Source: Pseudofrankia coriaricola
GTDB taxonomy: Bacteria; Actinomycetota; Actinomycetes; Frankiales; Frankiaceae
Direction: 5' to 3'
Length of the DNA stretch: 52,908 nt
NCBI RefSeq assembly: GCF_001854805.1
Contig: NZ_MBLO01000272.1
Coordinates: forward strand, 52,660-105,567
Shown here piece by piece: positions 42,054 through 50,416 of this stretch. The translations under genes and the position numbers were made by a program. Within the stretch, counting starts at the first letter, position 1. Each line of letters opens with the position of its first letter. The notes under the pieces were generated by a model. The model ran no database searches. It was not told where the DNA came from and was given only the letters and a program-made list of their open reading frames with translations.

Positions 42054-43244
42054 TCAGGCCCGTGAGCAGGTGACGACGGCGCCGCGGAGTTCGTAGCTCA
42101 TGAGGCCGTCGCACCAGGTCATGTCCGGGGTGCGTTCGAGACGGACGTCGGGCAGGCGCAGGAGGGCGTCCAGGAACACCCGGGTCTCGGCGATCGCCAC
42201 CTGGGCGCCGGGGCACCGGTGGCTGCCGTCGCCGAAGCTCATGTAGGAGCCGACGCCCTTCTGCCGGCTGGCCCGGTCGGGGTCGAGCGCGTGCGGGCAG
42301 GCGCCCACCGTTTCCGAGTCGACGTTGGCGGCTCGGATGTTGACCGCGAGCAGTTCTCCGGCCTTGACGGAGTCCGGCCCCAGGTCGGCGTCCTCGGTGG
42401 CACGCCGGTGCAGCATCGCGGCCACGGGCTCGAGGCGGAGGATCTCCTCGAGGATCGCGATCTGGTCGGCCTCGTCGCCGGCCGCGAAGCGGGCACGCAG
42501 GGCGTCGTCGTCGAAGAGGTGCCAGGCGGCCATCACGATGAACTCACGGGTGGTGACCATGCCGGCGACGGCGTAGGTCATGCATTCGATGAGGATCGCC
42601 TTGTCCGGGTAGCCCTCTTCGATCAGGTGCGAGATGACATCCTCGCGCCGCTGCTCGCGGCGGGACCTGATCGCGGGACGCACGTCGCGGCCGAAGAACC
42701 GCATCGCGTGCACGGCGGTCACGGCCTGGGCGCCAAAGCGGATGACGGGATGCATGCCGCGCAGCCGGGTGCCGAGCAAGGTGGCCTGGATGCGTTTGGC
42801 CATCCCGGACTGGTCGCTGTCCGTCAGGCCGACGATCTCCGCGGCCACCGCGACGGCCAGCTTGTAGCTGAGCTCGTCGAGCCGCCCTCTTCCATCGGCG
42901 CGCACCTGGGCGAGCAGTTCGTCAGTGGTGCGCTCCATAACCAGGCGGTGGCGGGAGCTGATGGCCTTCGGGGTGAAGAAGCGGGCGATCGCCGTGCGCC
43001 GGCCGCGATGGGTGTCGCCGTCGAGGAAGAAGACCGGGCAGAACTCGTCATCCGGGTTCATCCCGTCGGAGCCCGCGCCCGCCTGGCGCATCTGCGCGCT
43101 GCGCAGGATCGCACGGCCTAACTGAAAGTTGCCGACGACCCGCGCCCCGGCATCGGCGTGCACGCGCTGGGCCGCCAGTGCCGCCGACTTGCGGTCGTCG
43201 CGAGTCGAGTCCATCGGACGCGCGGGGAGCTCCGTAGCCGTCAC
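42054..43244 (-). CDS. Cytochrome P450
   Basis: 396 residues, soluble bacterial type. The I-helix is TYAVAGMVTTREFI (the acid before the Thr pair is Val, not the common Glu/Asp), the K-helix ExxR is EEILRLEP, and the heme loop is FGDGSHRCPGAQVA with the Cys ligand. The family assignment is clear, but the substrate cannot be inferred. Convergent with the clpP pair and divergent from a TetR gene about 400 bases away. A long palindrome 60-90 bases upstream is a likely operator. Confidence 0.92.
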   Translation of the reverse strand: MTATELPARPMDSTRDDRKSAALAAQRVHADAGARVVGNFQLGRAILRSAQMRQAGAGSDGMNPDDEFCPVFFLDGDTHRGRRTAIARFFTPKAISSRHRLVMERTTDELLAQVRADGRGRLDELSYKLAVAVAAEIVGLTDSDQSGMAKRIQATLLGTRLRGMHPVIRFGAQAVTAVHAMRFFGRDVRPAIRSRREQRREDVISHLIEEGYPDKAILIECMTYAVAGMVTTREFIVMAAWHLFDDDALRARFAAGDEADQIAILEEILRLEPVAAMLHRRATEDADLGPDSVKAGELLAVNIRAANVDSETVGACPHALDPDRASRQKGVGSYMSFGDGSHRCPGAQVAIAETRVFLDALLRLPDVRLERTPDMTWCDGLMSYELRGAVVTCSRA

Positions 43245-43302
43245 AGCCGCCTCCAGACAGGGCCGAACCGGTGGATGTCAGACAACGACGGGCACAGCGT
43301 AA

Positions 43303-43336
43303 GCCATCTCGTGCAAGAAGTCTTGCGCGAGATGGC
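43303..43336. promoter_or_regulatory. 34-bp near-perfect palindrome upstream of the P450
   Basis: GCCATCTCGTGCAAGA (43303-43318) faces TCTTGCGCGAGATGGC (43321-43336) around AG: 15 of 16 pairs match. Centre about 75 bases upstream of the P450 start. Probably the operator of the TetR encoded at 43642. Confidence 0.7.
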
Positions 43337-43400
43337 GTCGGACCGGGATCGCCGAGGCACGGACCAGCCCGGCGCGCGCACCCCTTGGACGGCGACGCCG

Positions 43401-43495
43401 ACGTGGTGAGGCCTGGCTGGCGTGGCTGGCGTAGTGAGGTGGCTGGCGTAGTGAGGCCTGGCTGGCGTAGTGAGATGTGGTCGACGTGGTGAGGC
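43401..43495. repeat. Degenerate tandem repeat of TGGCTGGCGTAGTGAGG
   Basis: About four to five units of 17-19 bases (TGGCTGGCGTAGTGAGG(CC)), the outer ones diverged (GACGTGGTGAGG). It lies between the palindrome and the TetR gene. No gene is seen in 43245-43641. Confidence 0.75.
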
Positions 43496-43641
43496 GCGGG
43501 CGACTAGGTTCGACGCCGGACCGCGCTCCCGCCGTGGCGGTTGGGCCCTTTCGGGAGCGGCGGCCGCCGGTCAGCCGGCGGCGCCCGTCAGCCGGCGGCA
43601 TCCGGCGACAAGCCAGGTGACACGCACAGACGGGAGAACCG

Positions 43642-44316
43642 GTGGTTGTCGGCGGCGCCGGGGGCGCTCAGGCCGCTGGTGGGCCTGGAGACTCAGGCGG
43701 CCACCCGCCGAGGCCCCACTCCTTCAAGAACTCGCAGCGATCCAAGCAGGCCGCGGCGACCCGGGAGCGGATCGTCACCGCGGCCACCGACATCGTCCAC
43801 GACCTGCCGAACTGGGACTGGCGAAGCCTCACGATCCGAGCCGTGGCCCAGCGGGCCGGCGTGAACGAAAGCACGGTCTACCGGCATTTCGCGACCGAGC
43901 GAAACCTTCGCGACACCGTCCTACGCCGGCTTGAGACCGAGGCCGGGGTCGAGCTGGAGACCCTCCGCCTCGACAACTTCGGCCAGACCATCGCGCAGAC
44001 CTTCGCCTACCTGGCGACCTTTCCGATAGACCGGCCGCCCCTCGACGACCCGACGTTCGCCGCGCTCGACCAGCGCCGCCGCGGCGCACTCCGGGCCGCC
44101 CTGGCCCAGTCGGCGTCCGGCTGGACCGACAGCGACCGCGAGATGGCCGCCGCGGCGCTGGACGCCTACTGGAGCGTTTCGACGTTCGAACGTATGATCA
44201 CAACCTGGAATCTCGATCCCGACGAGGCGACGCGCGCCGCCACCTGGGTCATCGGCCTCATAGCCGCCGCGGTACGAGAAGGACACAGCCCACGGCGGCC
44301 CGACACCGAGGGCTGA
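43642..44316 (+). CDS. TetR-family regulator
   Basis: 224 residues; GTG preceded by GGGAG with a 5-base spacer. After a 35-residue low-complexity tail the HTH spans about residues 38-85 (TRERIVTAATDIVHDLPNWDW, then LTIRAVAQRAGVNESTVYRHFATERNLRD). The ligand domain is ordinary and ends near ATWVIGLIAAAVREG. Position divergent from the P450 gene with the 34-base palindrome between them suggests it represses that gene; convergent with the SDR gene to its right. Confidence 0.88.
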   Translation: MVVGGAGGAQAAGGPGDSGGHPPRPHSFKNSQRSKQAAATRERIVTAATDIVHDLPNWDWRSLTIRAVAQRAGVNESTVYRHFATERNLRDTVLRRLETEAGVELETLRLDNFGQTIAQTFAYLATFPIDRPPLDDPTFAALDQRRRGALRAALAQSASGWTDSDREMAAAALDAYWSVSTFERMITTWNLDPDEATRAATWVIGLIAAAVREGHSPRRPDTEG

Positions 44317-44369
44317 TCCACGCACGGGCGACGGGCGACGGGCGACGGGCGACGGGCGACGCGTGGATC
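44315..44369. terminator. Hairpin with a 7-bp tandem repeat in its loop
   Basis: GATCCACGC (44315-44323) pairs perfectly with GCGTGGATC (44361-44369). The loop is mostly five exact copies of GGGCGAC (44326-44360). The hairpin overlaps the TetR stop and lies before the SDR end, so it probably terminates both convergent genes. Confidence 0.65.
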
Positions 44370-44402
44370 GGTCGATCGGGTGGCGCGCAGCGGACGACCG
44401 GT

Positions 44403-45350
44403 TCAGAGCGGGTAGGTCACCGCGGTCAGCTGTTCCGAGTGCTCCCATAGACGCGCGGCGGCCTCGGGATCGCGCGACGCCGCGTTGGAGGAGACCAGGA
44501 CCGGGCGTCCGGTCATTCTCAGCAGCCCGGACGGGCCGTAGTACTGGCCGCCTTCCGATGCCGGATCCGCCGCCGCGCGCATGATGGGCAGGGAGCCCTT
44601 GTGCGCGGAGTGCACGATCGGGTTGGGGACGCGGTCAATCACCTGCTTGACCTTCCGCCTCATCGGGCCGTCGCCACCGAAGCCCCCGGCATCGGTGTTC
44701 GCGCCGCCAGGATGCGCGGCGAGGGACCGGGCCGGCGCGCCCGCCTTCTCCAGCCGGCGCTGCAGCTCGTAGGAGAAGAGCAGGTTCGCGAGCTTCGACC
44801 GGCCATAGCCCCGTAGCGGCTTGTAGCCCCGCGCGAAGGCGAGGTCGTCGAAGTCGATCTTCCCCATCCGGTGCCCGTTGCTGCCGACCGTCACGATCCT
44901 GCCCGCGTCGGCGGCCAGGACGGCGTTCAGCACGAGCCCGGTGAAGGCGAAGTGGCCGAGGTGGTTGATCCCGAAATGCTGCTCGAAGCCGTCCTCCGTC
45001 TGCCCGTAGGGCAGCATGATCACGCCGGCGTTGTTGATGAGCAGATCGATGACGGGACGTTCGGCCACCAGCGCGTCGGCGGCCTTGCGCACCGAGGCGA
45101 GCGAGTTGAGGTCCATCTCCAGCGTGGAGACGTCTCCCTCGGGGGCGACAGCCCGGATGCGGTCGACGGCGTCCCGCGCCCTGGCTGGGTTGCGGCACGC
45201 CAGCACGACCGTCGCGCCCCGCCCGGCGAGCACCTTGGCGGCCTCGAAACCGATCCCGGAGTTCGCGCCCGTGATGACGGCCGTTCTCCCGGTCAGGTCA
45301 GGAACGTCGTCCGCGTTCCAGCGTCGCCGCCGCCCCGATGCTCCCACCAT
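44403..45350 (-). CDS. SDR oxidoreductase (retinol-dehydrogenase-like)
   Basis: 315 residues; ATG at 45350 follows GGAGG with a 5-base spacer, so the longer in-frame start at 45377 is unlikely. The cofactor site is AVITGANSGIGFEAAKVLAGRG, ACRNPARAR suggests NADP preference, NNAG is present, and the catalytic Tyr/Lys is in YGRSKLANLLFSYEL. The length and the LAAHPGGANTDAG segment match the WW-oxidoreductase/RDH type. Substrate unknown. Confidence 0.9.
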   Translation of the reverse strand: MVGASGRRRRWNADDVPDLTGRTAVITGANSGIGFEAAKVLAGRGATVVLACRNPARARDAVDRIRAVAPEGDVSTLEMDLNSLASVRKAADALVAERPVIDLLINNAGVIMLPYGQTEDGFEQHFGINHLGHFAFTGLVLNAVLAADAGRIVTVGSNGHRMGKIDFDDLAFARGYKPLRGYGRSKLANLLFSYELQRRLEKAGAPARSLAAHPGGANTDAGGFGGDGPMRRKVKQVIDRVPNPIVHSAHKGSLPIMRAAADPASEGGQYYGPSGLLRMTGRPVLVSSNAASRDPEAAARLWEHSEQLTAVTYPL

Positions 45351-45722
45351 GACGGCCTCCACGCTCGATGAGGACAAGGTCCGCGGGCTGTGCGCCGCGC
45401 TCGCCTACCGACGCCCGCGGGCCTCACCCAAGCGCCACACCGATCATCCGGCGCCGGCCGCGGACAAGCCGACGCGAGACCGGGCCAGTGGAACAGTGGG
45501 CCGCTTCCGTGACGAGGCGGACATTCGACACAACTATAGGGTGCCGCCGTCGCGCCGCAAACAGGACAGCGACTGGCCGGAGCCGAGGCCTTTCCGCCGC
45601 GAGAAGTCCAGGCAGGCCAGAGCGTCGAGGCGCACTGGTGGGCCGGCGCGGGCGAGCCGGGCGGAGGCGGTCGAGACCCCGGCCGAGCCTGGCCACGGGC
45701 TTGTGACCCGCAACCCTCTCCG
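45351..45722. other. Divergent intergenic region, no gene called
   Basis: About 370 bases between the SDR start and the iron box. Several ORFs cross it but none shows a recognisable motif or good coding pattern. Position 45535 has a TATAGG that could be a -10 element, without a convincing -35. Confidence 0.35.
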
Positions 45723-45741
45723 TTAAGTTAGGCGAACCTAA
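45723..45741 (+). promoter_or_regulatory. IdeR/DmdR-type iron box
   Basis: TTAAGTTAGGCGAACCTAA matches the 19-base consensus TTAGGTTAGSCTAACCTAA at 17 positions. It sits 29 bases before the GTG start of the next gene, where bound repressor with Fe(II) would block transcription. AAGGCAGCCTTA just downstream is a weaker second half-site pair. Confidence 0.8.
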
Positions 45742-45769
45742 TATCAAGGCAGCCTTACTGGAGGTCGCG

Positions 45770-46540
45770 GTGGAGCGGATGGCGGGTCTTCCCGATGGCG
45801 GTGCCGTCCCGCACCACGCCGAACTCGTGGCGGCCGGGCGCGCTCTGACCGCGTCCGCGGACTACGGCAGCCTCGCGCTCTGGGGCGGCCGGGTCGCCCA
45901 CGGTCTGCGCTTCACCAGTCGCCGCCTCGATGGCATGCTGATCCCGAGCGCACCCACAAAACAGACAGTCACGGACACGGACGCGGGATCCATGGATCGG
46001 CAGGAGGACCCCTCGGCGGCCGGCCACGCCGCCGACGGGCAGCCCGCCGTCGACTCGTCGCACCGCGACACGTCCGCCCGCGACCTTCCCCCGGACGACC
46101 TTCCCCCGGACGAGCAGCCGACGGCCGGCCCGGCCGCGGGTGAATACGCCACCGGCGTCGAGCAGATCGCCGATCTGCACGCCGACTGGCCGACGGGCGC
46201 CGTCCACCGCTTGCTCATGCTCGCGCCTGGCGCGATCGGCCAGTTGCTCGGAGCGGACGACCATGCCTGCCGCTTCCAGTTCTGCGGCCTCGGCGGCCCG
46301 GTGACCGAGCAGGCCCGCTGGGTCTCGGTCGCCTTCGGCGGCTGGGTCGCCGCGGTGCCAGTGGCGGACGCGGCCACGCTCACCAGCCACTTCGCCGAGC
46401 GGCACCCCACCGGCGACCTGTTCGACCTCGGCGGGCAATGGGCGATGCTCGAGATCGACGTGGTCGAGGCCTTCATCCGGACCGCGCACGGTGGCGTGCG
46501 CCTCGATACCGACGACGCGCGTTCGATGCTCGCCCCCTGA
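45770..46540 (+). CDS. Iron-box-controlled protein of unknown function
   Basis: 256 residues from GTG, with GGAGG five bases upstream. I do not recognise a family. The N-terminal 60 residues (AVPHHAELVAAGRALTASADYGSLALWGGRVAHGLRF) and the C-terminal 115 residues (WPTGAVHRLLMLAPGAIGQLLGADDHACRFQFCGLGGPV through ARSMLAP) look folded; the middle (about 60-125) is acidic, Pro-rich and probably disordered. No signal peptide or membrane helix. The iron box upstream suggests induction in iron starvation, so iron acquisition, haem or siderophore metabolism is a reasonable inference, not a demonstrated role. Confidence 0.78.
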   Translation: MERMAGLPDGGAVPHHAELVAAGRALTASADYGSLALWGGRVAHGLRFTSRRLDGMLIPSAPTKQTVTDTDAGSMDRQEDPSAAGHAADGQPAVDSSHRDTSARDLPPDDLPPDEQPTAGPAAGEYATGVEQIADLHADWPTGAVHRLLMLAPGAIGQLLGADDHACRFQFCGLGGPVTEQARWVSVAFGGWVAAVPVADAATLTSHFAERHPTGDLFDLGGQWAMLEIDVVEAFIRTAHGGVRLDTDDARSMLAP

Positions 46541-46662
46541 GCGGAACACCGAGAGAGCCGAAGAGGCGACCCCTCGCGACGGCGAGTGCGACTAGGATCG
46601 TAGAGAGTAAACGCTCGCGAACAACTGCGCCGAAGGCGACCGGCGAGAACCAGGAGCACACG

Positions 46663-47871
46663 ATGCCGAGGCCGAACTGGCAGCTGCTTCCAGACCCCGA
46701 GCCGCAGGACCGCAGCTACTCGATCGTCTCGGTGGACGATCATCTCACCGAACCCGCCGACGTCTTCGTCAAGCGCTTCCCGGAGCGGCTCCGCGACAGG
46801 GCACCCCAGGTGATCACGACGCCGGACGGGTCGGAGGCCTGGCTCTACCGCGACCGGCTCTACCGCGACAACGGGATGAGCGTCGTCGCTGGGCGCCCGA
46901 AATCCGAGTGGACCCTCGACCCGCTGAACTTCAGCGAGATGCGCCGGGCCGCGTGGGACGTCCACGCGCGGGTGAAGGACATGGACCTCGACGGCATCTG
47001 GGCGTCGCTGTGCTTCCCCTCCGGGGCGTGGGGCTTCACCGGCCGCGTGCTGTCGATGAACAACGACGAGGAGGTCGGGCTCGCCGCGGTCCGGGCGTGG
47101 AACAGCTGGATGCTCGAGGAGTGGCACGGCGCGTACCCGGAGCGTTTCATCCCGATGCAGCTGCCCTGGTTCAAGGACCCGAAGGTCGCCGCCGACGAGA
47201 TCCGGCGCAATGCCGAGCTCGGCTTCACGTCGGTGTCGTTCCTTGAGTCGCCGCACCTGCTCAAGCTCCCGCCGATCACCAACCACAAGCACTGGGAGCC
47301 GTTCTTCAAGGCCTGCGAGGAGACCGACACGGTCATCTCGCTGCACTGCGGCGCGAGCGGCTTCGTCCTGCAGGGCTCGCCCGGTGGCGGCCTGAACGTG
47401 CAGACGTCGCTCTTCCCGGCGGGCGCGTTCTGCGCCGCTGTCGACTGGGTGTGGGCGGGCATCCCGGCGCTCTACCCGAACCTCAAGATCGCGCTGAGCG
47501 AGGGCGGCATCGGCTGGGTGCCGATGGCCATCAACCGCCTCGACTATGTCCTTGAGCACTCCGGCAGCGGCGGCACGCCGTGGACATACGACGTGACGCC
47601 GAGCGAGGCGCTGCGCCGGAACTTCTACTTCTGCATGCTCGACGACCCCGGCACGCTCGACCAGCGCCACATGATCGGCGTCGACCACATCCTGTTCGAG
47701 ACGGACTTCCCGCACGCCGACTCGACCTGGCCGGGCTCGCAGGATCTGCTGCGCAAGCGCTTCGCCGACATCCCACGGCACGAGGCCGTGATGATCGCCG
47801 GTGGCAACGCCGCCAGGCTGTTCCGCCAGCCGCTCCCCCAGGCCAGCGACTGGCCGACGCTCGTCCCGTAG
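46663..47871 (+). CDS. Amidohydrolase-2 family (ACMSD-like) metal-dependent hydrolase
   Basis: 402 residues; ATG with AGGAG six bases upstream. The TIM-barrel metallohydrolase pattern is visible: SIVSVDDHLTEPADVF (first metal site in variant form), TVISLHCGASGFVL (His ligand), and HILFETDFPHADSTWP with the catalytic Asp. The family includes decarboxylases and hydrolases of aromatic or lactone substrates. The substrate is unknown. It starts 122 bases after the iron-box gene; whether it shares its control is unclear. Confidence 0.88.
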   Translation: MPRPNWQLLPDPEPQDRSYSIVSVDDHLTEPADVFVKRFPERLRDRAPQVITTPDGSEAWLYRDRLYRDNGMSVVAGRPKSEWTLDPLNFSEMRRAAWDVHARVKDMDLDGIWASLCFPSGAWGFTGRVLSMNNDEEVGLAAVRAWNSWMLEEWHGAYPERFIPMQLPWFKDPKVAADEIRRNAELGFTSVSFLESPHLLKLPPITNHKHWEPFFKACEETDTVISLHCGASGFVLQGSPGGGLNVQTSLFPAGAFCAAVDWVWAGIPALYPNLKIALSEGGIGWVPMAINRLDYVLEHSGSGGTPWTYDVTPSEALRRNFYFCMLDDPGTLDQRHMIGVDHILFETDFPHADSTWPGSQDLLRKRFADIPRHEAVMIAGGNAARLFRQPLPQASDWPTLVP

Positions 47872-47880
47872 GCCAGCACC

Positions 47881-47916
47881 CGCCGCCGTCTCCTTGTATC
47901 TGTGGAGACGGCGGCG
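47881..47916. terminator. Bidirectional terminator, 13-bp perfect stem
   Basis: CGCCGCCGTCTCC (47881-47893) and GGAGACGGCGGCG (47904-47916) pair perfectly over a 10-base loop, between the convergent amidohydrolase and GT2 genes. Confidence 0.85.
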
Positions 47917-47925
47917 GAGGCGACC

Positions 47926-48780
47926 TCAGCGCCTGACGAGCAGGTGCGGAGGCGGAGGGCCGAAGCGTCCGCGGAGGAAGTCGACGAGCCCTCGCACGCG
48001 TCCTTCAAGGTTCCAGTAGGGGCCGCGCCGGGCCGGGACGACCACGCCCGAGGCGAGATGCCACAGCGCGACGCAGAAGCGGATGAACACGTGGTAGCGG
48101 CCGAAGTGTTCCCGCACGAGCAGCAGGGTGTTGCGAAGCTGCAGGTAGTCGATGGCCGCGGAGGCCGAGCCGACGTACGGGTTCTTGACCATCGCCCCTC
48201 GCACGAGCCCGGATTCCCAGCCGGCGTCCCTCGCCCGTAGCGCGAGGTCCGCCTCCTCGCAGTACGCGAAGTAGCGCTCGTCGAAGATGCCGACCTCGTC
48301 GAGGCACGCGCGCCGGGCCAACATCAGCGTGCCGTGTGGGTGGCCGACCGGCTCCCAGCCCTCGTCGACGCTCGCGGGCACGAGGATCCCGCCGAAGTAC
48401 GGGTCGATGACCGGCGTCATTCCGTCGCCGACGTCGGCGCACGCCAGCCCCGCTCGTGGCCGCTCCGCCAGCAGGCTCAGCATGTGGCCCAGGCAGGTGG
48501 GCTCGGGCAGCGCATCGTGCGGCGCGAGCACCACCCATTCCCCCGCGTTCTCGTCGGCGAGAAACGCGCGGTATCCGACGTTGGCCGCGGGCCCGAACCC
48601 CAGGTTGCCGCCGGCCAGCACGACCGCGACGTCGGCGGCCTCGACCGGCGGCATTGCCACGGATCCGTTGTCGACGACCGTGATCGTGACAGGGACATCT
48701 TGCGCACGGAACGCGTCGATCGTGTCGACGAGTCGCTCCGGCTGGTCGCGGTGGACGAGGATGACCGATAGAGGCTGCAC
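47926..48780 (-). CDS. GT2-family glycosyltransferase
   Basis: 284 residues; GTG start (VQPLSVILVHRDQPERLV). GT-A fold: VTITVVDNGSV, NLGFGPAANVGYRAF (nucleotide-sugar contacts), the metal-binding Asp in APHDALPEP, and FDERYFAYCEEADLALRARDAGW (acceptor side, catalytic region). It resembles rhamnosyl- and other cell-wall or polysaccharide transferases. The C-terminal helices (HVFIRFCVALWHLASGVVVP) may be membrane-associated. No other polysaccharide genes are nearby. Confidence 0.9.
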   Translation of the reverse strand: MQPLSVILVHRDQPERLVDTIDAFRAQDVPVTITVVDNGSVAMPPVEAADVAVVLAGGNLGFGPAANVGYRAFLADENAGEWVVLAPHDALPEPTCLGHMLSLLAERPRAGLACADVGDGMTPVIDPYFGGILVPASVDEGWEPVGHPHGTLMLARRACLDEVGIFDERYFAYCEEADLALRARDAGWESGLVRGAMVKNPYVGSASAAIDYLQLRNTLLLVREHFGRYHVFIRFCVALWHLASGVVVPARRGPYWNLEGRVRGLVDFLRGRFGPPPPHLLVRR

Positions 48781-48924
48781 GGACCAGTGCTACATCAGTG
48801 GGCGGATGCCAGGCGAAACCGGGCCCGCAATGCCGTCGTTCCCGTCGTTCCCGTCGGGCCATCGCGTCGGCCATCGCCGGCGCGAGCCGTTCCGCTCCGC
48901 GCCATCCGGCCGGTCCACCTCGGC

Positions 48925-49263
48925 TCATGCGGCGGATCCCGAGGCGCCGACCAGATTCAGGCCGATCACGCCGGCGATGATCAGCGCGAGCGAGACGGCC
49001 TTGGCCCAGGTCATCGCCTCGCCGAGGAAGAACACCCCGACCACGGCCACCGCCGCGGTGCCGACGCCCGCCCAGATCGCGTAGGTCACCGACACCGACA
49101 GGGTGCGGACCACCAGGGCAAGCAGCCAGATGGAAAGGCCGTAACCGAGCAGCACAACCGCGGACCACAGCGGGTCCTTGAAGCCGTCGGCGCGGGGGAG
49201 CAGCGCGGAGGCCGCGACCTCGCTGCCGATCGCGGCGACGAGCAGGGCAAGGGCTGCGTTCAT
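48925..49263 (-). CDS. SMR-family small multidrug efflux protein
   Basis: 112 residues with four membrane segments. Glu15 in AIGSEVAASALL is the essential proton/drug-binding residue, and YAIWAGVGTAAVAVVGVFFLGEAMTWAK is the family signature. SMR proteins are dual-topology dimers that export cationic drugs, polyamines or guanidinium. The divergent TetR gene and three operators in between show that export is induced by a ligand. Confidence 0.92.
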   Translation of the reverse strand: MNAALALLVAAIGSEVAASALLPRADGFKDPLWSAVVLLGYGLSIWLLALVVRTLSVSVTYAIWAGVGTAAVAVVGVFFLGEAMTWAKAVSLALIIAGVIGLNLVGASGSAA

Positions 49264-49278
49264 GACATCCCTCCGGAC

Positions 49279-49292
49279 GTAGCGAACGCTAC
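49279..49292. promoter_or_regulatory. TetR operator 1 of the SMR/TetR pair
   Basis: GTAGCGAACGCTAC: inverted GTAGCG half-sites around a central AA. The copy lies 16 bases upstream of the SMR start. Confidence 0.85.
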
Positions 49293-49296
49293 AAGT

Positions 49297-49310
49297 GTAG
49301 CGGTCGCTAC
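49297..49310. promoter_or_regulatory. TetR operator 2 of the SMR/TetR pair
   Basis: GTAGCGGTCGCTAC, the same half-sites with GT in the middle. Centre 18 bases from operator 1. Confidence 0.85.
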
Positions 49311-49318
49311 GTCCGGAT

Positions 49319-49332
49319 GTAGCGAACGCTAC
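49319..49332. promoter_or_regulatory. TetR operator 3 of the SMR/TetR pair
   Basis: GTAGCGAACGCTAC, identical to operator 1, centre 22 bases from operator 2 and 20 bases before the TetR start. The flanks (TCCGGA(C/T)) also match operator 1, indicating a duplicated site. Confidence 0.85.
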
Positions 49333-49352
49333 ACCCCTACTATGTGGGCCTC

Positions 49353-49952
49353 ATGGGGCGCCGAGAGGACCTGCTCGACCAGGTAACCGACCATGTGTTC
49401 GAGCATGGGCTCATCGGCCTGACGCTCCGCCCCGTCGCCGCCGCGATCGGCACCAGCGATCGGATGCTCATCTACCACTTCGGCAGCCGCGACGAGCTTG
49501 TCGCGGCTGTCGTCACGCGCGCGGAGGACCGGGCGGTCGCCGCCGTCGACGCGCTTCCCGGGGCCGCCGGAGTACATGCGGGCGTCAACGCTCTGTGGGC
49601 GGCCGTCCAGACGGACCCGCTCCACCGCTGCACGGACATCTACGTGCAGGCCGCGGCAACCGGGCTGATCGGCCAGGAGCGCTTCGCCACCATTGTCAGG
49701 GAGGCGAACGAACGATGGGTGCGGGCTCTGCGGGACTATCTCGTCCGCTGCGGAGCATCCCCGGAGTCGGTCGGCCGTGTCGTCCGGCTCGTCGACTCCA
49801 GTCTGTACGGATTCCACCTCGACCTGAGCACCGATCGACCCGACGACCTCGCCGGGGGCGTCGATGACCTCGCGGCCGCCGCCCAGGCCATCGCCGACGG
49901 ATGGGACCTGGCGGCCCTCGGCCATGCAGAGGCACTACACACTGATCAATAA
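49353..49952 (+). CDS. TetR-family regulator of the SMR gene
   Basis: 199 residues from ATG at 49353. HTH at about residues 3-48: REDLLDQVTDHVFEHGLIGLTLRPVAAAIGTSDRMLIYHFGSRDELVAAV. The ligand domain (about 55-199) is of ordinary TetR length. It is divergent from the SMR gene, and three copies of the same operator fill the 90-base gap, so local repression of both genes is almost certain. Inducer unknown. Confidence 0.9.
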   Translation: MGRREDLLDQVTDHVFEHGLIGLTLRPVAAAIGTSDRMLIYHFGSRDELVAAVVTRAEDRAVAAVDALPGAAGVHAGVNALWAAVQTDPLHRCTDIYVQAAATGLIGQERFATIVREANERWVRALRDYLVRCGASPESVGRVVRLVDSSLYGFHLDLSTDRPDDLAGGVDDLAAAAQAIADGWDLAALGHAEALHTDQ

Positions 49953-50416
49953 GGCACTACGCGCTGATCGATCTACAACTGGCCGGAGCCTAGGGCCGGC
50001 GGGGCCGCGTCCGGCGACGACGGGGATCCACGGCGGGACGACGGGGATCCACGGCTGGGGGACCTTCCGCGGCGGGCGCGCCGAGGCCGGCCGCTCCGGC
50101 GGTGGTCGACGTGGCCGTGGCCGTGGCCGGTTCGGCGCTGGCCGTTCCGGCATCGGTCGGCCCGAAGTCGGGCGTCTGGAAGAGCCCGGTCGTCAGCGGC
50201 GGCGCCCCGCGCCGTGGCACGACGAGCTCTGGTTCGAGCGCGGAGAAGAGGGAGGTCGAGGTTGTGTCGATGGGGCCGTCTCACTTTCAGGACGTGGCGG
50301 TCGAACGGAATGATCAGGCAGGACGCCGCCCGGGACGCGGACGAAGCCGTCCGCGGCCTTGACGGAGCTGGGCGACCTCGGGTTCCGAAGATCGAGGTCG
50401 CTCGGCGTCGGAGGCG
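49953..50416. other. Gene-poor region
   Basis: 464 bases without a supported gene. A direct repeat GACGACGGGGATCCACGGC occurs twice (about 50015-50055) and GTGGCC three times near 50112. ORFs on both strands are low-complexity and lack recognisable motifs; a decayed gene is possible. Confidence 0.4.

Noticed and set aside
29588-45350. P450, glycosyltransferase and SDR genes as a biosynthetic cluster
   Set aside because: The genes are scattered, in both directions, and separated by terminators; no polyketide, peptide or terpene core enzyme is present.
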